Below are positions 46,367 through 56,371 of a stretch of 64,000 bases of DNA, one piece after another. The translations under genes and the position numbers were made by a program. How positions within the stretch are numbered: the stretch's first letter is position 1; each line of letters starts with the position of its first letter. The stretch is from contig CADCIB010000001.1 of the NCBI GenBank assembly GCA_902801375.1, positions 124,001-188,000 on the forward strand. The letters are read 5' to 3'. The notes below the pieces were generated by a model, which was not told the origin of the DNA, made no database searches, and saw only the letters and a list, made by a program, of their open reading frames with translations. The DNA is from an uncultured Prevotellaceae bacterium. Lineage in GTDB: Bacteria > Bacteroidota > Bacteroidia > Bacteroidales > Bacteroidaceae.

Positions 46367-46452
46367 CCCCGTTCAGTAAGTCGCTATACAGCCACAAAAA
46401 ACTGTTCAGCAAGTCGCTGTTTTACAGCGCCCCCAAAACCAAAAAAGACAAA

Positions 46453-47868
46453 ATGGATTTCTACGAATTAGACCTCAGCGACAATGTACTTGATGCGCTC
46501 GACGACATGAATTTCACCACATGCACGCCCATACAAGAAAAGTGCATACCCGAAATACTAAGTCGTCGCGACCTGCTTGGCGTTGCGCAGACAGGTACCG
46601 GAAAGACAGCCGCCTATCTGCTGCCCATCCTCAGTATGCTCGACGACGGTGGCTACTACGAACCCGAGGCCAATGGCGGGGAACGTTTCGTTGAGTTACC
46701 CCACGATGCCATCAATTGCGTCATCATGAGCCCCACACGCGAATTGGCACAGCAGATTGACCAAGCCATGCAGGGATTCTCCTATTACACGCCTCAGGTG
46801 GGGAGTGTGGCCGTCTATGGTGGCAACGACGGGTCGCGCTACGATCAGGAATACAAGAGCATGAAGATGGGCGCCGACATGCTCATTGCCACACCAGGCA
46901 GACTCATCAGCCACATTACGATGGGCAATGTCGATCTCTCGAAGGTCAGTTTCTTCGTACTCGACGAAGCCGACCGCATGCTGGACATGGGGTTTAGCGA
47001 AGACATACTGAGCATTGCGAAACTGCTGCCAGAGAATTGCCAAATCATCATGTACTCAGCCACAATGCCCGACAAAATCGAGCAAATGGCCAAACGGCTG
47101 CTGAAGAACCCTGCCATCGTGAAAATTGCCGTCAGCCGCCCCGCTGACAAGATCAAGCAGGAGGCATACGTCTGTCACGAAGATCAGAAACTGCGCATAC
47201 TCAACCACCTTTTCCGCAACAACGAACTGCATCGCGTCATCATCTTTGTCAGCAAAAAGACGAAAGTGAAAGAGATAAACCGCACCCTGCGCACGATGGG
47301 CATCAACTGCGGCGAGATGCACTCCGACCTTTCGCAAGCCGAGCGCGACGACGTGATGTATCGCTTTAAGAGTGGAATGGTGGACGTGCTTGTCGCCACC
47401 GACATCGTGGCTCGAGGCATCGACATCGACGACATCGCCATCGTCATCAACTACGATGTGCCCCACGATAGCGAAGACTACGTCCACCGCATCGGACGAA
47501 CGGCACGCGCCGAACGCGACGGCCGAGCCATCACCCTCGTTCGCGGCTACGACATTCAATACTTCCAGCAGATTGAAAAATTTCTGGGCTATGCAGTAGA
47601 GAAGACTCCCCTACCCGACGGTTTGGAAGGCCCCGAATACAAACCCATCAAAGGACGTCCTCCAAAAGATGGCAGCCGCCATCAGCGGCGGGGAAGACGA
47701 AGGGGAGGACACTCATCGCAAAGTGGCAGACGGCAGAAGAGAAACGACCATCCCTCGAAAACCAACAAACACAATGGTGAGCCGAAAAATGAAACAGGCA
47801 AAAAGGGTGTCTCGTCGAAACCCAAAACCGATCATCACCGTCCAAATCCCAACACGACGAACAAATAG
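46453..47868 (+). CDS. DEAD-box RNA helicase (RhlE-like)
   Basis: 471 residues from MDFYELDLSDNVLDALDDMN; the frame upstream overlaps the permease stop and is not family-like. Motifs: Q motif (TPIQEKCIP), AQTGTGKTAAYLLPIL (I), PTRELAQQ (Ia), VLDEADRMLDMGF (II), YSATMP (III), VATDIVARGIDID and HRIGRTARA (VI). The tail after residue 400 is basic and low-complexity (RRGRRRGGHSSQSGRRQKRN), typical of RNA-binding extensions. Probably acts in ribosome assembly or RNA decay. The leader (46371-46428) has a direct repeat GTTCAG(T/C)AAGTCGCT. Confidence 0.93.
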   Translation: MDFYELDLSDNVLDALDDMNFTTCTPIQEKCIPEILSRRDLLGVAQTGTGKTAAYLLPILSMLDDGGYYEPEANGGERFVELPHDAINCVIMSPTRELAQQIDQAMQGFSYYTPQVGSVAVYGGNDGSRYDQEYKSMKMGADMLIATPGRLISHITMGNVDLSKVSFFVLDEADRMLDMGFSEDILSIAKLLPENCQIIMYSATMPDKIEQMAKRLLKNPAIVKIAVSRPADKIKQEAYVCHEDQKLRILNHLFRNNELHRVIIFVSKKTKVKEINRTLRTMGINCGEMHSDLSQAERDDVMYRFKSGMVDVLVATDIVARGIDIDDIAIVINYDVPHDSEDYVHRIGRTARAERDGRAITLVRGYDIQYFQQIEKFLGYAVEKTPLPDGLEGPEYKPIKGRPPKDGSRHQRRGRRRGGHSSQSGRRQKRNDHPSKTNKHNGEPKNETGKKGVSSKPKTDHHRPNPNTTNK

Positions 47869-47971
47869 TGGTCTGACCACCCGTTTTTATAGGGAAGGGA
47901 TGAGTTGTCTACAAAGGTGGTGAACAGACGCTACCGACAGAGCAAATAAAACGTAAAGGAAACAATATCAT

Positions 47972-48970
47972 ATGACAAGAAGTCGCACAAACACATTAAG
48001 GACGTATGGCGTGGTGTTCATGACACTCATCATGCTGTCTTTACCTGCTGCTGTTACGGCGCAGCTGAAACATCGTCCGAAGGTGGGCCTGGTGCTGGGT
48101 GGTGGTGGTGCGAAAGGAGCTGCAGAGGTAGGTGTGTTGAAAGCCATCGAGGAAGCGGGTATCCCCATCGACTACATCGCAGGAACGAGCATCGGCAGCA
48201 TCGTGGGCGGACTCTACGCCATAGGGTATCGTGCCGAACAACTTGACTCAATGTTCACCTCGCAGGAATGGCTGACGTTGCTCTCTGACCGACAAAAAAA
48301 ACACCAATATAAAATCTATCAGGAGCAAGACAGCGTTGGCTATGTTTTCGGATTCCCCGTCATTCGCAAGGGGAAACAAAATGCCGAGGAAACCTTCGGA
48401 ATGGTAAAAGGCGACAAAGTGCTGCAGCTACTGCAAAGCATGACTGGCGATTATGACCGTCGACCCTTCGACAGCCTGCCAATCCCCTTCCGCTGTGTGG
48501 CCGTCGACATCAACAATTGGAAAGAAGTGGTGCTCGCCGGAGGATCTCTGGCGAAAGCAATGCGAGCCTCGATGGCCATCCCGGGTGTATTTAAAGGACT
48601 AAGAAGCAAAGGTAAACTACTCGTCGACGGTGGTGTGCTCAACAACCTGCCTGTTGACGTAGTGAGACAGATGGGCGCCGACATCGTCATCGCCATCGAC
48701 CTGACACAGCATAAACACGAGTCGCGAAGCTTCTCCTTAAAAGACTGGCTTGGCATCGGAGGCGCCGCCGACTGGATCGTGTCGCGCCCCGACATTACAA
48801 AATACAATGAAAACCGCAAGCACGTAGACATTTACATCAATCCTCCATTAGACGGCTACGACGTGACAAGCTTCAACAACAACAGCATCCGCGAGATGAT
48901 TCACATCGGACAACGCACTGGGAAGAAGTGTCTGCCGCAACTTCAGAAACTAAAAGAACGTCTGAAGTGA
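47972..48970 (+). CDS. Secreted patatin-like phospholipase (RssA/NTE type)
   Basis: 332 residues with a signal peptide (…LPAAVTAQ, about residue 31). GLVLGGGGAKGAAEVGVLKA is the oxyanion loop, GTSIGSIVGGLYA holds the nucleophile Ser73 and LLVDGGVLNNLPVDVVRQMG the catalytic Asp219. Many Bacteroidetes relatives are over 700 residues with an outer-membrane beta-barrel domain; this one stops after the patatin domain. Likely acts on periplasmic phospholipids. 103 bp separate it from the helicase gene; a 22-bp tandem array follows. Confidence 0.9.
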   Translation: MTRSRTNTLRTYGVVFMTLIMLSLPAAVTAQLKHRPKVGLVLGGGGAKGAAEVGVLKAIEEAGIPIDYIAGTSIGSIVGGLYAIGYRAEQLDSMFTSQEWLTLLSDRQKKHQYKIYQEQDSVGYVFGFPVIRKGKQNAEETFGMVKGDKVLQLLQSMTGDYDRRPFDSLPIPFRCVAVDINNWKEVVLAGGSLAKAMRASMAIPGVFKGLRSKGKLLVDGGVLNNLPVDVVRQMGADIVIAIDLTQHKHESRSFSLKDWLGIGGAADWIVSRPDITKYNENRKHVDIYINPPLDGYDVTSFNNNSIREMIHIGQRTGKKCLPQLQKLKERLK

Positions 48971-48999
48971 AATGATTCCATACATATCCCAACACTACA

Positions 49000-49079
49000 T
49001 TAATAATGTACGCAGCGTAGGCTATTAATGTACGCAGCGTAGGTTAATAATGTACGCAGCGTAGGTTAATAATGTACGG
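49000..49079. repeat. Tandem 22-bp repeat carrying palindrome TACGCAGCGTA
   Basis: Units at 49000-49021, 49022-49043 and 49044-49065 plus 14 bp of a fourth. Each reads TTAATAATGTACGCAGCGTA and GG, with one variant start (CTATTAATG). The palindromic core repeats every 22 bp, about two helical turns, so all copies face the same side of DNA. It lies 107 bp upstream of the hpt promoter element. Confidence 0.88.
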
Positions 49080-49185
49080 TCGCCATTTGCCATCTATCAC
49101 TTCGCAATTCCTATTGAATGAGCATAAAAAAAGTTAAGAACAACAATTATTCTTCATTCTTCGCTCTATATTCTTCATTAATTCG

Positions 49186-49193
49186 TACCTTTG
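49186..49193 (+). promoter_or_regulatory. -7 element of hpt
   Basis: TACCTTTG, 28 nt before the hpt ATG at 49222. Confidence 0.7.
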
Positions 49194-49221
49194 TAGCATC
49201 AATTCATACCTTATTATATAT

Positions 49222-49761
49222 ATGGAAACCGTCAGAATCAAAGACAAGGAATTCAGGGTGTCGATACCCGCAGAGAAGATCCAAGAACGTGTGAAGGCAG
49301 TGGCTGAGCAAATCAATCGCGACATGGAAGGCAAAAATCCGCTGCTGATTGCTGTGCTGAACGGCGCGTTCATGTTTGCCGCCGACCTCATGCGCAATAT
49401 CACCATCCCGTGTGAAATCTCGTTTGTGAAGCTCGCTTCCTATCAAGGAACCACAACCACAGGCACCGTCAAGGAGGTGTTTGGCATCAACGAAGACCTG
49501 CAGGGACGCACCATCATCATCGTGGAAGACATCGTGGACACCGGCCTCACCATCAAGCGAATGGTAGAGACTTTGGGAACGCGCAATCCAGAAAGCATCC
49601 ACGTTTGCACCCTGCTTGTGAAACCCGGGAACGTCAGGGAGGACATTAACGTGGAATATGTGGCTTTTGAAATACCCAACGACTTCATCCTCGGCTACGG
49701 CCTCGACTACGACCAGCAGGGGCGCAACCTGCCAGAAATCTACACCATCGTCAAGGATTAG
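49222..49761 (+). CDS. hpt: Hypoxanthine phosphoribosyltransferase
   Basis: 179 residues. PRPP-binding motif IIIVEDIVDTGLTIKRM (core at residues 101-108) and PCEISFVKLASYQGTTTTG with the flexible-loop Ser-Tyr pair. It converts hypoxanthine (and guanine) plus PRPP to IMP (GMP) in purine salvage. First gene of hpt-adk-obg-pgeF, with gaps of 61 and 42 bp and a final 4-bp overlap; a nucleotide and GTP-linked operon. An array of palindromic 22-bp repeats lies upstream. Confidence 0.95.
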   Translation: METVRIKDKEFRVSIPAEKIQERVKAVAEQINRDMEGKNPLLIAVLNGAFMFAADLMRNITIPCEISFVKLASYQGTTTTGTVKEVFGINEDLQGRTIIIVEDIVDTGLTIKRMVETLGTRNPESIHVCTLLVKPGNVREDINVEYVAFEIPNDFILGYGLDYDQQGRNLPEIYTIVKD

Positions 49762-49822
49762 TTCGTTAAGCGCAGTAACACAACGACAAATAAAAACTTT
49801 AAAATACTAACTCCTAACTCAA

Positions 49823-50395
49823 ATGAAGAATATCGTTATTTTTGGCGGCCCAGGCTCCGGCAAGGGTACACAAAGCGAACTTATCATGAAGCAGTACGGC
49901 TTGGGACACATCTCCACAGGCGACGTGCTTCGACAAGAAATCAAACAGCAGACGGAACTCGGAAAGACCGCTGCCGAGTTTATCAACAAAGGTCAACTTA
50001 TTCCCGACGAGCTGATGATCAGTATCTTGGCCAGCGTCTACGACGGATTCGGAAAAGACCATCCAGGCATCATCTTCGATGGATTCCCCCGCACGCTGCC
50101 ACAGGCTGAGGCCCTCAAGCAGATGCTTGCCGAACGCGGACACTGCATTGCCGCGATGGTGGAACTCGACGTTCCTGACGAAGTGCTGGTGGAACGTCTC
50201 GTGAAGCGCGGGGAAATCAGCGGGCGCTCCGACGACAATGAGGAAACCATCCGTCAGCGTCTGGTGGTCTATCACAACCAGACGGCACCACTCGCCGAAT
50301 GGTACGCTGGAGAAGGAATACGCCATCAGGTGGAAGGCGTAGGCACCATCGAGGAAATCTTCGGACGCATCTGCAACGTCATCGACAACCTCTAA
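49823..50395 (+). CDS. adk: Adenylate kinase
   Basis: 190 residues, the short form without the zinc/LID insert. P-loop GGPGSGKGTQS at residues 8-16; STGDVLRQEI binds AMP; DGFPRTLPQAEAL and RLVKRGEISGRSDDNEETIR complete the NMP-kinase fold. It balances ATP + AMP with 2 ADP. Second gene of the operon. Confidence 0.97.
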   Translation: MKNIVIFGGPGSGKGTQSELIMKQYGLGHISTGDVLRQEIKQQTELGKTAAEFINKGQLIPDELMISILASVYDGFGKDHPGIIFDGFPRTLPQAEALKQMLAERGHCIAAMVELDVPDEVLVERLVKRGEISGRSDDNEETIRQRLVVYHNQTAPLAEWYAGEGIRHQVEGVGTIEEIFGRICNVIDNL

Positions 50396-50437
50396 TTGCT
50401 CGTCACTCCACGCTCCTCGAAAACACTCACCTCTATT

Positions 50438-51595
50438 ATGGAATCGAATTTCGTTGATTATGTGAAAATCTACTGCCGCTCAGGAAAGGGCGGTCGGGGT
50501 AGCATGCACCTGAAGCATGTGAAGTATAACTACAATGGTGGCCCCGACGGCGGAGACGGTGGACGCGGAGGCAACATCATCCTGCGCGGAAACCACAACT
50601 ACTGGACACTGCTCCACTTGAAATACCAGCGTCACGTGTTTGCTGAGCACGGGGGCAACGGCGGTAAGGACAAGTGTCACGGAACCGACGGAAAAGACCA
50701 ATACATCGACGTACCCTGCGGAACGGTGGTTTACAACGCCGAGACGGGTAAGTACGTCTGCGACGTCACCTATGACGGGCAAGAGGTGGTACTGCTGAAA
50801 GGCGGGCGCGGCGGACTGGGCAACTTCCAGTTCCGCACAGCTACCAATCAGGCACCACGTTTTGCACAACCGGGTGAACCCATGCAGGAGATGACCATCA
50901 TCCTGGAACTGAAACTATTGGCCGATGTTGGATTAGTAGGTTTTCCCAACGCCGGCAAGAGCACACTGCTCTCGTCGCTCTCGTCGGCAAAGCCGAAAAT
51001 CGCCAACTACCCTTTTACTACCCTTGAACCTTCGCTCGGTATCGTGGGCTATCACGACAAACAGTCGTTCGTGATGGCCGATATTCCCGGCATCATCGAG
51101 GGAGCCAGCGAGGGGAAAGGCCTTGGACTTCGATTCCTGCGCCACATTGAGCGCAACTCGCTGCTGCTCTTTATGGTGCCTGGCGATACTGATGACATCA
51201 AGCGTGAATACGACATTCTGCTCAACGAGCTGCAGAACTTCAACCCCGAACTGCTCGACAAGCACCGCGTGCTTGCCGTCACGAAATGCGACCTGCTCGA
51301 CGAGGAACTCATCGAGATGCTCCGCGAAACCTGCCCCGACGACATCCCCATGGTGTTTATCTCGGCGGTGGCCAACATGGGGTTGGACGAGTTGAAGGAC
51401 GTGTTGTGGCGCGAACTCAACAGCGAGAGCAACAAGCTGCAGACCATTATGGCAGAAGACACGCTGGTGCATCGCGACAAGGACATGAGGGTCTTCAATG
51501 CCGAACTACTCGCAGAGGGCGAAGATGCCGACATCGAGTTGATGGACGAGGAAGATATAGAGGAAATCGACGACTACGAAATTATCGACGAATGA
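50438..51595 (+). CDS. obg: GTPase Obg/CgtA
   Basis: 385 residues from [20 protein letters not shown]. Gly-rich Obg fold at residues 1-160 ([16 protein letters not shown]), then a G domain with [16 protein letters not shown] (Lys174), [20 protein letters not shown] and TKCDLLDE. The C-terminal acidic tail ([20 protein letters not shown]) replaces a longer OCT domain. Role: late large-subunit ribosome assembly and stress response. The stop overlaps the pgeF start by four bases (ATGA 51592-51595). Confidence 0.97.
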   Translation: MESNFVDYVKIYCRSGKGGRGSMHLKHVKYNYNGGPDGGDGGRGGNIILRGNHNYWTLLHLKYQRHVFAEHGGNGGKDKCHGTDGKDQYIDVPCGTVVYNAETGKYVCDVTYDGQEVVLLKGGRGGLGNFQFRTATNQAPRFAQPGEPMQEMTIILELKLLADVGLVGFPNAGKSTLLSSLSSAKPKIANYPFTTLEPSLGIVGYHDKQSFVMADIPGIIEGASEGKGLGLRFLRHIERNSLLLFMVPGDTDDIKREYDILLNELQNFNPELLDKHRVLAVTKCDLLDEELIEMLRETCPDDIPMVFISAVANMGLDELKDVLWRELNSESNKLQTIMAEDTLVHRDKDMRVFNAELLAEGEDADIELMDEEDIEEIDDYEIIDE

Positions 51596-52389
51596 ATCTC
51601 TTCCGCCCCATTGTCTACCCGCTCTCTGAACACGTCAAGGCTTTCAGCACCACACGACGCGGTGGTGTGGGAAGAGGAAATTATGCCACGATGAACGTCA
51701 CCCATTATTGTGGCGACGATGAGCAACATGTTCAGGAGAATCGACGCATTTTGGCCGAATGGTTGGGCACCGCTCCAGAACGAATCATCGTGCCCAAACA
51801 GACCCACCAGACAGAGGTGAATCTCATCACGGAAGAAAACTTTCTGCAGAAAGAACGATTGGAAGGTGTGGACGCAATCATTACCACCACCCCAGGAATC
51901 TGTATTGGTGTTTCCACTGCCGACTGTATACCTATTCTTATATATGATGGTGAGAAGCAGGCAGCTGCTGCCATTCATGCAGGATGGAGAGGTACGGTCA
52001 ATCGCATTGCAGAGAAAACCATCTGGTGTATGGAGAAATGGTGTGGGAGCCGCCCTGATGATCTCCGGGCTGTGATAGGTCCGGGCATCTCGCTCGAAGC
52101 CTTTGAGGTGGGCGACGAGGTCTACGATGCTTTCCGCCAGGCTGGTTTTGACATGCAACACATCGCAAAGCGTTTCCCTGCTTCAAACGAAACGACAAAA
52201 GAGAAGTGGCACATTGACCTTTGGGAATGCAACCGCCACCAGCTCATAGAATGTGGAATCCCCGACAAACACATTCGTCTGTCGGGGATTTGTACTTATC
52301 AGCAGTGCGAAGATTTCTTCTCCGCCCGCCGATTGGGCATCCATTCGGGCCGCATATATACCGGTGTCATGCTTCTCCCAAACAAATGA
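51592..52389 (+). CDS. pgeF: Peptidoglycan editing factor PgeF (YfiH/DUF152, laccase-like)
   Basis: 265 residues from the ATG that overlaps the obg stop; a longer frame runs inside obg and is not used. Conserved metal/active-site residues: VPKQTHQT (His72), [14 protein letters not shown] (Cys112) and [11 protein letters not shown] (His129), then [17 protein letters not shown]. In Escherichia coli the family cleaves L-Ser misincorporated at position 2 of the peptidoglycan stem peptide. Cytoplasmic. Last gene of the operon; the convergent pseudogene ends 9 bp downstream. Confidence 0.93.
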   Translation: MNLFRPIVYPLSEHVKAFSTTRRGGVGRGNYATMNVTHYCGDDEQHVQENRRILAEWLGTAPERIIVPKQTHQTEVNLITEENFLQKERLEGVDAIITTTPGICIGVSTADCIPILIYDGEKQAAAAIHAGWRGTVNRIAEKTIWCMEKWCGSRPDDLRAVIGPGISLEAFEVGDEVYDAFRQAGFDMQHIAKRFPASNETTKEKWHIDLWECNRHQLIECGIPDKHIRLSGICTYQQCEDFFSARRLGIHSGRIYTGVMLLPNK

Positions 52390-52398
52390 TTGTTGGTT

Positions 52399-54256
52399 CT
52401 AGCGCACAACTACTTTCTGCCCATTGACAACGTAGATTCCATGTTTGATGGCTTGGGTGGAGGTTGAAATGCGACGGCCTTGCAGGTCGTAGACATCTGT
52501 GGCGTTCCAGCCATCGTTCTTCATCCTTACACCTTCATCCGAAATACCCGTCGCGGTGGATGATTCGAAAACCACCCATTCATTTTTCACGATACTACCA
52601 CCGGCATTCACCACATTGAATGACGTTTCGTCCCAATATGCACCTACGGGGGCAGTTATCTTAACAGCACTACTCAGATTCAAGTGCTGAGCATAGAACG
52701 ACTTCTCGCTGCCTTTGGCTCGCAAGGTACCCATGAAAATCTTCGCTGTTGGCGATTTCTCGTTGTCGTAGGAATAGAAGCCCATCGTGCCGTCTGTGAC
52801 CAATGTGGGACCATAGAGGGTGAAATCATCGTAGCAGCACACGCCCATATTATAATCGGAGTGAATGGTCAGCGTGCCATTGCCAGTAAGGGTTGTCGGA
52901 CCGTTGAAGACATACAGAGGTACAGTCCCATGGGAGGTCAACGAGCAATCGCCCTCAATTTCAATATTGAGGTCCAGCACGCCGTGACGATTGGCTCCAC
53001 GGATGAAGCCGCCGTTCTTGATTCCCTCATTGTCTGCAAAATTCATCCGGAAGTTCTTCATGTGGAGCGTCTTGGCCTCGGGGATGTAGTAGATTTCGGA
53101 GATTCCTTCAAAGAAATCCTCCATCAGTTGTTCGTCCGACTCAATCAGCAACTCTATGAGCGCATCCTGATCTTCACAGAGTTGTTTGGTCAGCTCTACG
53201 CCGCCGATGAACACATAATAGCTGTTTCGCTCGCCGATGACAATCTCATTCGTGATGAAGGCATTGTCTCCGTTCACCACTCCATAATTTACGCCATTGT
53301 CAGACAATCCGAAATGAGCATGGTTGGGACTCAGGATGTCCATCTCTTCAGCCAGTTCCAGGCGGAAGCTCAGCGAGCAAGTCGGTGCAGTTAACCTCCG
53401 TGACCTTCAAGCCACAAACATACAGAGGATAAATCTCGCTCGTTGAATAGATTTCCACCCACTCATTGCTGACCACATCCCCATTGGGATAGCGAATGGC
53501 ATTGTCGACCAACGCCGCTCCCTCGGGCGACACGATTTCCAATCCGGAATTCATGCTCAAGCTATTGATACCACTGACGCAAGCCTTGTAGCTTTTGACG
53601 CGCACATCAGTATCATAGCCAAGCAACCGTATGTTGCTATCGTAACCGTCAATGCCTGTACGCTCGCTGGATTGCACGGTAAGCTTCGTATCATAGACCC
53701 ACAAGAAACTTCTCAAGCTCAACCCTTCGCCATCAACGTCGATGATGAGATTGCCGCCACCCTTCAGCGTGAGCCCACCTACGCTATAGATGCCATCCAA
53801 AGAATAGCAGCCTCCTGAGGTATCAATACGTGTGGTTCCGGAGATGTCTATCGTAGTCATATCAGCTAAACTCATGCCGGAAGTGCCACTTCCCATGAAG
53901 TGGTTGTCGCCCAGAAGGTGGATACTCGAGAAAACATTACTTCTTATGGGTGCCACCTCCTCGCCTATAGCACCACAGTTGAGCGTCACGTTGCGAATGG
54001 TCAGATCAACGCCCGAAACACCAAACGGCAGAGCTTCCATATAGGAAGTGCCATTCTTGAAGCCTGCCTCCAGTTCCGGATATTTCATGACCATCCTTTG
54101 CTCCAGCAGCTCGTGATTTTTGGCTTCGTTCAAGTCAATCATCACGCCACCAACTGTCATATCGGCTGATACGATGCCACGAGGAAACCAGCCAACCCAA
54201 GGTTCCTAGTTATACTGACTGACGTACAATACATGCAGTTTCTCGTACAATTCCAT
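52399..54256 (-). pseudogene. Decayed secreted/surface protein gene (one nonsense codon, one frameshift, no signal peptide)
   Basis: Reading from ATG 54256, a frame gives MELYEKLHVLYVSQYN and then TAG at 54206-54208, continues in the same frame (EPWVGWFPRGIVSADMTVGG…) to a stop at 53348-53350, and the similarity then resumes in another frame (FRLELAEEMDILSPNHAHFG…) to 52399. The repeated beta-type blocks (GSGTSGMSLADMTTIDISGT, TLHMKNFRMN, VFNGPTTLTGNGTLTI) and the tail ATDVYDLQGRRISTSTQ… GIYVVNGQKVVVR are those of a Bacteroidales surface protein with a sorting-type C-terminus. No signal peptide is found before glgB, so the 5' end seems lost. The parts could be read as two genes of 270 and 314 residues, but neither has a secretion signal. 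Confidence 0.75.
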
Positions 54257-54287
54257 TGCAGCGCCATGCGCTGAATCAACTATAGAA

Positions 54288-56348
54288 TTAGTTTTTCTTC
54301 AACACTACAGCCGAACGGGCTGGAATATATAGCTTTAGCCACTCCTTATGTTCTCCCACGTAGAGCGGGTCGTAGTTGGTGAAATGAGTAATGGTATCGT
54401 CGGCAAAACCATTTCCGCCAAACTCCTTTGCGTCGGTGTTGAGCACCACATCGTAGCTGCCGGTAGGTACCAGGAAACCGTAGTCGGTGAACGACCGCGT
54501 GGGCGAGAAGTTGAACACAAACACCAAGTCGCCACGCATGAAGGCCAGCACCTGATCGCCGTCGTTGTGCCAGATTTCCTGCACTCTGGAACGTTGGAAA
54601 GCAGGCACCGACTTGATCACCTCTAGCATCTTGCGGTCGAAGTCGCCCAGCCAGTGGTAGCAAAGCTCCTGATTGTCGACAAGGTTCCATTGACGGCGCG
54701 CATACTTGTGGCTCCATCCGTTGCCTTCGCGGGGGAAGTCAATCCATTCCGGGTGTCCGAACTCGTTGCCCATGAAGTTCAGGTAGCCACCGTTGATGGC
54801 AGCCGCCGTCACCAGGCGTATCATCTTGTGAAGGGCGATGCCGCGTCGGGCCACTTCATTCTCGTCACCTTTCTTGAAATGCCAATACATGTCGGCATCA
54901 ATCAGGCGGAAAATGATGGTCTTATCGCCCACCAGCGCCTGGTCGTGACTCTCGCAATAAGAGATGGTCTTCTCGTCGGGGCGGCGGTTTTTCACCTCCC
55001 AGAATATCGAGCTGGGCTTCCAGTCTTCGTCTTTCAGCTCCTTGATGGTCTTAATCCAGTAGTCGGGAATGTTCATAGCCATGCGGTAGTCGAACCCGAA
55101 GCCGCCGTCCTCGAACTTGGCGGCCAGTCCGGGCATTCCGCTCACCTCTTCGGCGATGGTGATAGCCTCTGGGTTCACCTCGTGTATCAGCAGGTTGGCC
55201 AGCGTCAGGTAGCAGATGGCATTGTCGTCTTGGTGGCCGTTGAAATAGTCGGCATAGTTGGTGAAAGCCTCGCCCAGTCCGTGACTGTAGTAGAGCATCG
55301 AGGTCACGCCGTCGAAGCGGAAACCGTCGAAGCGGAACTCGCGCAACCAGTACTTGCAATTGGAGAGCAGGAAGTGGATTACGTTGTCCTTGCCGTAGTC
55401 GAAGCAGAGGCTGTCCCAGGCGGGATGCTCGTGGCGGTCGCCGGGATAGAAATACTGGTTGGGGTCACCACAGAGGTTGCCCAAGCCCTCCATCTCGTTC
55501 TTCACGGCGTGGCTATGCACAATGTCCATAATCACGGCAATACCCATCTGGTGGGCTTTGTCGATGAGAGCCTTCAGCTCTTCGGGCGTGCCGAAACGGC
55601 TACTGGCGGCAAAGAAGCTGCTCACGTGGTAGCCGAACGATCCGTAGTAGGGATGCTCCTGAATGGCCATAATCTGTATGCAGTTGTAGCCGTCGGCAGC
55701 AATGCGCGGGAGCACGTTCTCGCGGAACTCGGTGTAGGTTCCCACCTTCTCTGCATCCTGGCCCATACCGATGTGGCACTCATAGATGAGCAGCGGGTTC
55801 TTCTTCGGATGGAACGCCCTCTTCTTCCACACATATTCCTCTTCCGGGCTCCACACCTGAGCGGAAAATATCTTCGTCTCGTCGTCTTGCACCACACGCT
55901 GGGCCCAGGCTGGGATGCGCTCACCCTCGCCACCGTTCCAGCGCACGTGCATCTTATAGAGCTGCCCGTGCTTCATCGCATTCTTGGGCAGGCGAAGCTC
56001 CCAGTTGTCGGTGCCTGCCAACCGTCGGGCCTGATATTTCTCGCTCTCCTGCCAGTCGTTGAAGTCGCCTACGAGGAAAATCTCGGTGGCATTGGGCGCC
56101 CACTCACGGAACACCCACCCGCCGCGCGAGGTGCGGTGCAGGCCATAGTAGTCGTAGCCGCTGGCGAAGTCTTCCAGCGAGCGATGACCTTTCTTGGTCA
56201 GCTGGTTGAGTTTCCACAACGCGTGGTCGTGACGCCCGCGGATGGCCTCTTCATAAGGCTGCAGGTATGGGTCGTTCTTCACTAAACCGATGTGCATCGG
56301 TTCCTTATTCTTCTTTTTGCCTTTGGCATCAATCTTTTTCGTAGCCAT
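54288..56348 (-). CDS. glgB: 1,4-alpha-glucan branching enzyme
   Basis: 686 residues. N-terminal CBM48 (GLHRTSRGGWVFREWAPNAT), then the GH13 barrel: IVHSHAVKNEMEGLGN, FRFDGFRFDGVTSMLYYSHG (nucleophile Asp), ITIAEEVSGMPGLAAKFEDG (acid/base Glu) and YCESHDQALVGDKT (third Asp), as in the eukaryote-like GlgB group used by Bacteroidetes. It makes alpha-1,6 branches in glycogen. No other glycogen gene is next to it. Only 23 bp separate it from the MORN-repeat gene upstream on the same strand, so the two may be co-transcribed. Confidence 0.95.
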   Translation of the reverse strand: MATKKIDAKGKKKNKEPMHIGLVKNDPYLQPYEEAIRGRHDHALWKLNQLTKKGHRSLEDFASGYDYYGLHRTSRGGWVFREWAPNATEIFLVGDFNDWQESEKYQARRLAGTDNWELRLPKNAMKHGQLYKMHVRWNGGEGERIPAWAQRVVQDDETKIFSAQVWSPEEEYVWKKRAFHPKKNPLLIYECHIGMGQDAEKVGTYTEFRENVLPRIAADGYNCIQIMAIQEHPYYGSFGYHVSSFFAASSRFGTPEELKALIDKAHQMGIAVIMDIVHSHAVKNEMEGLGNLCGDPNQYFYPGDRHEHPAWDSLCFDYGKDNVIHFLLSNCKYWLREFRFDGFRFDGVTSMLYYSHGLGEAFTNYADYFNGHQDDNAICYLTLANLLIHEVNPEAITIAEEVSGMPGLAAKFEDGGFGFDYRMAMNIPDYWIKTIKELKDEDWKPSSIFWEVKNRRPDEKTISYCESHDQALVGDKTIIFRLIDADMYWHFKKGDENEVARRGIALHKMIRLVTAAAINGGYLNFMGNEFGHPEWIDFPREGNGWSHKYARRQWNLVDNQELCYHWLGDFDRKMLEVIKSVPAFQRSRVQEIWHNDGDQVLAFMRGDLVFVFNFSPTRSFTDYGFLVPTGSYDVVLNTDAKEFGGNGFADDTITHFTNYDPLYVGEHKEWLKLYIPARSAVVLKKN

Positions 56349-56371
56349 AGTATTCTAAGTATAATGTTTTG

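Noticed and set aside
47868-47885. Terminator after the DEAD-box gene
   Set aside because: GTGGTC-T-GACCAC leaves almost no loop and only a short T run; evidence too weak to list.
49000-49079. Origin of replication iterons
   Set aside because: No dnaA-type or rep gene nearby and the neighbours are chromosomal housekeeping genes; a regulatory array is the simpler reading.
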